Position numbers and translations under genes: made by a program
Shown: piece after piece, positions 48,501-49,712 of the stretch
How the letters are laid out: every line of letters begins with the position of its first letter
Numbering within the stretch: position 1 is the stretch's first letter
From: JBHIET01 sp046760785
Lineage (GTDB): Bacteria; Chloroflexota; Anaerolineae; B4-G1
DNA: 49,712 nt
Assembly: GCA_046760785.1 (NCBI GenBank)
Contig: JBHIET010000018.1
Span: 1 to 49,712, forward strand
Reading direction: 5' to 3'
Notes under the pieces: model-generated
Databases searched by the model: none
Seen by the model: the letters and a program-made list of their open reading frames with translations, nothing else
What the model was told of the DNA's origin: nothing

Positions 48501-49712
48501 ACCGCCTGGACGTGGTGGAAGGATGCGAGGTGGAACTGCTCGTATCCGCCAGTCAGAAGCCCAGCACTGCCTACCTTTCCCCGGATGGACGCTGGCTGTT
48601 GAGCGGCAGAGAAGGGGGATGGAGGTTGATGAACCTGGTCGAGGGCAGCGAACGAAGAATAGAATCAGACTATGGCCACGTGCGCTGGTTAGAGGACAAT
48701 CTCTTTGTGGAAGGAGACACTTTTTACGGATACTCTTTGATAAACGTGCCTGATTTGGAAGTGACACGGCTGGCAAAGTATCCCAAGGAGGAGATGGACG
48801 GTGTGCGCGAGGTGGAACTCTTGCGCCAGGCCGACCGGGTGTACGTAGTGGAGAACCTGGGCTTCACCGGCTACCTGTTCATCGCCCTGGACGAAGAATT
48901 CCAATACTCCATCATTCCTCTCGAGCTTACGTCAGAGGAGGAAGAGACTCTATTGGAAGAACTGCCGCAAGCGGTGGTGGTGCCAAAGTCGCCTCACGCA
49001 ACAATGGTGATGGTTGAAGGAAAAGAGAATCCTCACCCACGGTACTACTCCTCGGATGATACACTCTATGCTCAGTGGGAACCCATCATGCCTTTCAATG
49101 GAGTGGAACGTACTCCCTATCTGGAGGTTCGTACAACTGAAGGGGATGAACTGATCGCCCGCGTGCGCAAGCGCGGCTATGGGCCCGTTCCGCTGGGCTG
49201 GTCGGCCGACGGCCGGGGCTTCTACTTCCAGATGCACACCGGGGCCGTGGCGGGCGTCCTCACCCCGGAGTCGCCGGTCTACCTGCTGCGGCTGCCGGAT
49301 ACGCTGCCGGTGTCCACCCCCACCCCTTCGGCAAGCGGTTCGACAAGCTCACCACGTAGCTCAGGGCAGGCGCCGGTAGGCGAGGGCCGCGTGCCCGGCG
49401 CGGCGGCAGCGCTGCCGCTGCTGGCGGTCGCGCTGGCGGGTGTGGTCAGTGCTGGCGGAAAAAAGCAATACCAACGCTGGGCGATACGCATCGTGGGAAT
49501 TGGACTGGCACTGGTGGTGGGCTGGCAATGTTTGTATTGCACCGGACTATGGCGCTACGTGCCACTGCTGCGCACCTGGACCATCAACCGCCTGGACGTG
49601 GTGGAGGGGTGCGAGGTGGAACTGATCGTATCGGCCAGTCGGAACCCTAGCGGGGCCCACCTTTCCCCAAACGGGCGCTGGTTGTTGACGGCCCACAGGT
49701 TCATTAGCGATT
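42509..49712 (+). CDS. Giant secreted multidomain protein with SBBP propeller and LCAT-like lipase (open at window end)
   Basis: One frame runs without a stop from ATG 42509 (GGAGGTG at 42497) to the window edge, at least 2401 codons. In order: a long Arg-rich signal peptide (core about 38-55); an SBBP-associated N-terminal domain (about 130-260, FVENVGQFAEGARFQVLGGD); seven SBBP repeats (386-834, YATFLGG and SSDFPTTPGA); a CARDB-like domain; an LCAT/alpha-beta hydrolase domain with VVFVHGILGS near 987 and nucleophile S1091 (VVHSMGGLV). Three jelly-roll-like segments follow (1490-1905, LTFWHTYTL, LSLWHLLEG, LTFWQRFDL), then two hydrophobic segments (1938-1954, 1962-1982) and a propeller-like region (YLSPDGRWLLS). 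It may be a fusion of two genes. Confidence 0.8.
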   Translation, partial: MKAVSPPPRNSWSDDVNRRRSLFSRASPPRAASRRRAGFSLALAVALLTALAPVLAPGKVQVQAAPAQASQAVAQVGRPAPRLLLEGAPVDGAHSAASALPVEWPAVVGESNAQGDPSGAFVDQVEAAWQGSPVMFVENVGQFAEGARFQVLGGDRTVWLAEDGLWVTVMEPVSPTLGSSPYRPGEGGRLERENEPRRGVNLKLSFPGANPHPRLEPFDRLDTRVSYFIGSDPARWRADVPVWGGVRYVDLYPGVDLEVTGAGGRWTWRLVERTPSPALPLAEGGSRGVRLRVGGADALTLDGVNYLRLTTAVGDFTLPLLQTVAADGTPVEPATTEPEINGLEVTSPFPFAPAPLPAKRGMRAEISPLALGAVKADEDPPWDDPSDLLYSTFLGGGNRDGAYAIAVDGVGNAYVTGLTRSSDFPTTPGAFDPGLNGEDDAFVVKVNDESGTALIYATFLGGMDDDWGRDVAVDGAGSAYVVGHTSSSNFPTTPGAYDGSHNGRSDAFAVKLNGSGTALGYATFLGGNGYDYGGGIAVDGAGNAYVVGHTSSSDFPTTPGAYDTTPNGGYDTFVVKVDSSGAGLTYATLLGGGDTDYGDDIAVDGSGAAYVTSFTRSSDFPTTPGAYDATHNGDQDGFVVKLSPSGAGLTYATFLGGSGADRGEGIVVDGAGSAYVTGWTGSNDFPATPGADDTTHNGGFSDAFVVKLNAGGTGLAYASYLGGSDADYGYGIVVDEAGSASVTGDTASSDFPATPGAFDPGYNGGLDDAFVVKLTAGGTDLAYATFLGGSDGDRGWGIALDSAGNAYVTGEVYSSDFPTTTQACDTSYDGSGDAFVATLDTASLIDVAVSTHTLTLNDEGWPAPNPLTVTVRVNNVTTETIEDGAILFALDSTDDLARFYVLEENGHGEGLYGGPDQYLEDYYAGEAPLVLAPGETISTTWRVWVQPSEATTLTVSAQLVEWPDELLDEDAEEVRIPLAQIHPVVFVHGILGSMPPGQKLWTERPSYAEVFLPREPVFDPFLLSYYPMLDHLRTMGYEWGKTLFGLTYDWRDSNDVSADFLGDQLAGTVIPQSASLPYVLSDGKADLVVHSMGGLVSRSYIQSEDYNGDVRKVVFVASPHRGFASDYRTREGLTWSDYFENEVPGIADLGLMSFLMDEVLWPYLIEEQYDPTLDEVEEDCIWMPGSYGGGYWNCQPAHYAWTHDDSRGVPSLYEMLPTQDMGVYLFGEGGQPWPCTAGVVPERNQWLEDLNANISALEAGLGLDNIYVLYSEAFPEKTDKTYYVECGQHIYGYWPHGGPTRDRTYAYGDDLIPVNSTSLRESGLLMLPEDNEESIPRYGHKGIVYARDAQKKVAEFLAGVPLTATAEYVPPFALANLMRIVAIIVGSPVEIMVTDPAGQRVGYDPATGAMVAEIPGAFYAGQGDVQFMLLFNTLPGEYRITATGTDAGGYQLETYVVEESGVRLLDIFTGTVTAGQVATHTAAYTTTSTPLFFDDVESGPGNWAAEGGWAPVTDTAHSPVTAWGSGVVTPGQPLTLTLLAGLDLSTARMAGLTFWHTYTLTSGGRAQVELSTDGGATWQTLTTQRGGVHGWTPATLGLTRFAGPEHEPLRLRFRLLPGGPGDRWRIDDVLVEALEPPSLFELPFEDDVEGWRRWEGTGDWAVVTGTLHSGEHSWGATQDGSALTLAGRLDLQEATTPRLSLWHLLEGDGAAGAVEVSPDGTTWLTLTTAGATEGTWQRVEADLSEYAGQMLHLRFRLDAPGGGNWYLDGLAAWEAIPPAVHSLPFDDDMETPEANWRAVNGWEPVTTTAHSGASAWWGSEDDSALILVDRLDLTDAVSPTLTFWQRFDLTEGSVGQVRVTADDGLAWQPVLTVTGPVSDWTQVELDLSGYAGQRVGLAFVLEEMAAGGGAGSAWLEPAVLDEGAGKVQPGPAVPGAATVLPLLAVALAGVVGAGGKKQYQRWAIRIVAVGVTLVVGWQCLYCTGLWRYVPPLRTWTINRLDVVEGCEVELLVSASQKPSTAYLSPDGRWLLSGREGGWRLMNLVEGSERRIESDYGHVRWLEDNLFVEGDTFYGYSLINVPDLEVTRLAKYPKEEMDGVREVELLRQADRVYVVENLGFTGYLFIALDEEFQYSIIPLELTSEEEETLLEELPQAVVVPKSPHATMVMVEGKENPHPRYYSSDDTLYAQWEPIMPFNGVERTPYLEVRTTEGDELIARVRKRGYGPVPLGWSADGRGFYFQMHTGAVAGVLTPESPVYLLRLPDTLPVSTPTPSASGSTSSPRSSGQAPVGEGRVPGAAAALPLLAVALAGVVSAGGKKQYQRWAIRIVGIGLALVVGWQCLYCTGLWRYVPLLRTWTINRLDVVEGCEVELIVSASRNPSGAHLSPNGRWLLTAHRFISD
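42524..42533 (+). repeat. C10 homopolymer tract near the start of the giant gene
   Basis: Ten consecutive C form codons 6-8 and the first base of codon 9 (Pro-Pro-Pro-Arg). Gain or loss of one base would shift the frame of the whole protein, the classic setting for slipped-strand phase variation. A GTG at 42554 lies in frame beyond it. Confidence 0.75.
48305..49712 (+). repeat. Tandem duplication within the giant gene, 1086-bp unit
   Basis: The segment from 48305 recurs from 49391 with high similarity over at least 320 bases. It includes a shared LPLLAVALAGVV segment, GGKKQYQRWAIRI, VVGWQCLYCTGLWRYVP and RTWTINRLDVVEGCEVEL. The offset is 1086 bases, or 362 codons, so the frame is kept. The second copy runs past the window. 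Confidence 0.85.
49325..49372. repeat. Dispersed repeat, family A, in the giant gene
   Basis: CTTCGGCAAGCGGTTCGACA, then AGCTCACCACGTAGCTCAGG encodes a Ser/Thr/Pro-rich linker (SASGSTSSPRSSGQ) between the first module and its duplicate. Confidence 0.55.

Noticed and set aside
1..49712. tRNA genes, rRNA genes and CRISPR arrays
   Set aside because: I saw no tRNA-like GGTTCGAATCC arm, no rRNA-like stretch and no regularly spaced direct repeats. Only reading by eye was possible.

Overview
The window reads as part of a high-GC bacterial chromosome, most likely Chloroflexota (Anaerolineae/Caldilineae-like). This is inferred from the layout and dispersed repeats of the division and cell-wall (dcw) cluster, the B12-dependent ribonucleotide reductase with NrdR, the small conserved proteins embedded in the cluster, SBBP-repeat secreted proteins, and many nucleotidyltransferase/HEPN and Hic-type modules. 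No rRNA, tRNA or CRISPR array was seen.

Layout. 1-4549: a nucleoside-type (BMP-family) ABC transporter operon (ATPase and two permeases) with nucleotidyltransferase/HEPN modules before and inside it. The internal HEPN gene is cut to 40 codons. 4795-5361: an XRE repressor-like gene and a 56-aa coiled-coil gene joined by a near-consensus promoter, a terminator hairpin and two matching 14-bp palindromes. 5434-7454: an ECF sigma factor with a probable anti-sigma membrane protein, divergent from a secreted, membrane-anchored protein. 7483-12460: pth, an AF2212-type antitoxin-family gene overlapping a broken C39-like peptidase gene, and mfd. 12524-13289: an intact MNT/HepT pair. 13291-18388: small membrane proteins, a methyltransferase, an SCP2-like protein, a DUF362 protein and an aldehyde:ferredoxin oxidoreductase.

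18541-37349 is the dcw cluster: mraZ with four 10-bp-phased boxes, rsmH, ftsL-like, ftsI, murF, mraY, an insertion carrying a dead hicBA pair, murD, ftsW, murG, a CvpA-like membrane protein, murC, a 76-aa conserved unknown, murB, ddl, ftsQ, ftsA and ftsZ. Most genes overlap by 1-4 bases. murE is not present. After ftsZ come a cyclic-nucleotide-domain histidine kinase, nrdR and nrdJ. From 42509 one reading frame stays open to the window end (at least 2401 codons). It encodes a secreted protein with SBBP propeller, CARDB-like, LCAT-like lipase, three jelly-roll-like and propeller-like parts. It carries a C10 tract at codons 6-9 and an internal tandem duplication.

The most striking theme is a set of short dispersed repeats of several families. 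They lie between genes and also in frame inside essential genes (mfd twice, murG twice, murD, murB, ftsQ, probably pth) and inside the DUF362 gene, adding short low-complexity peptides while keeping the frame.
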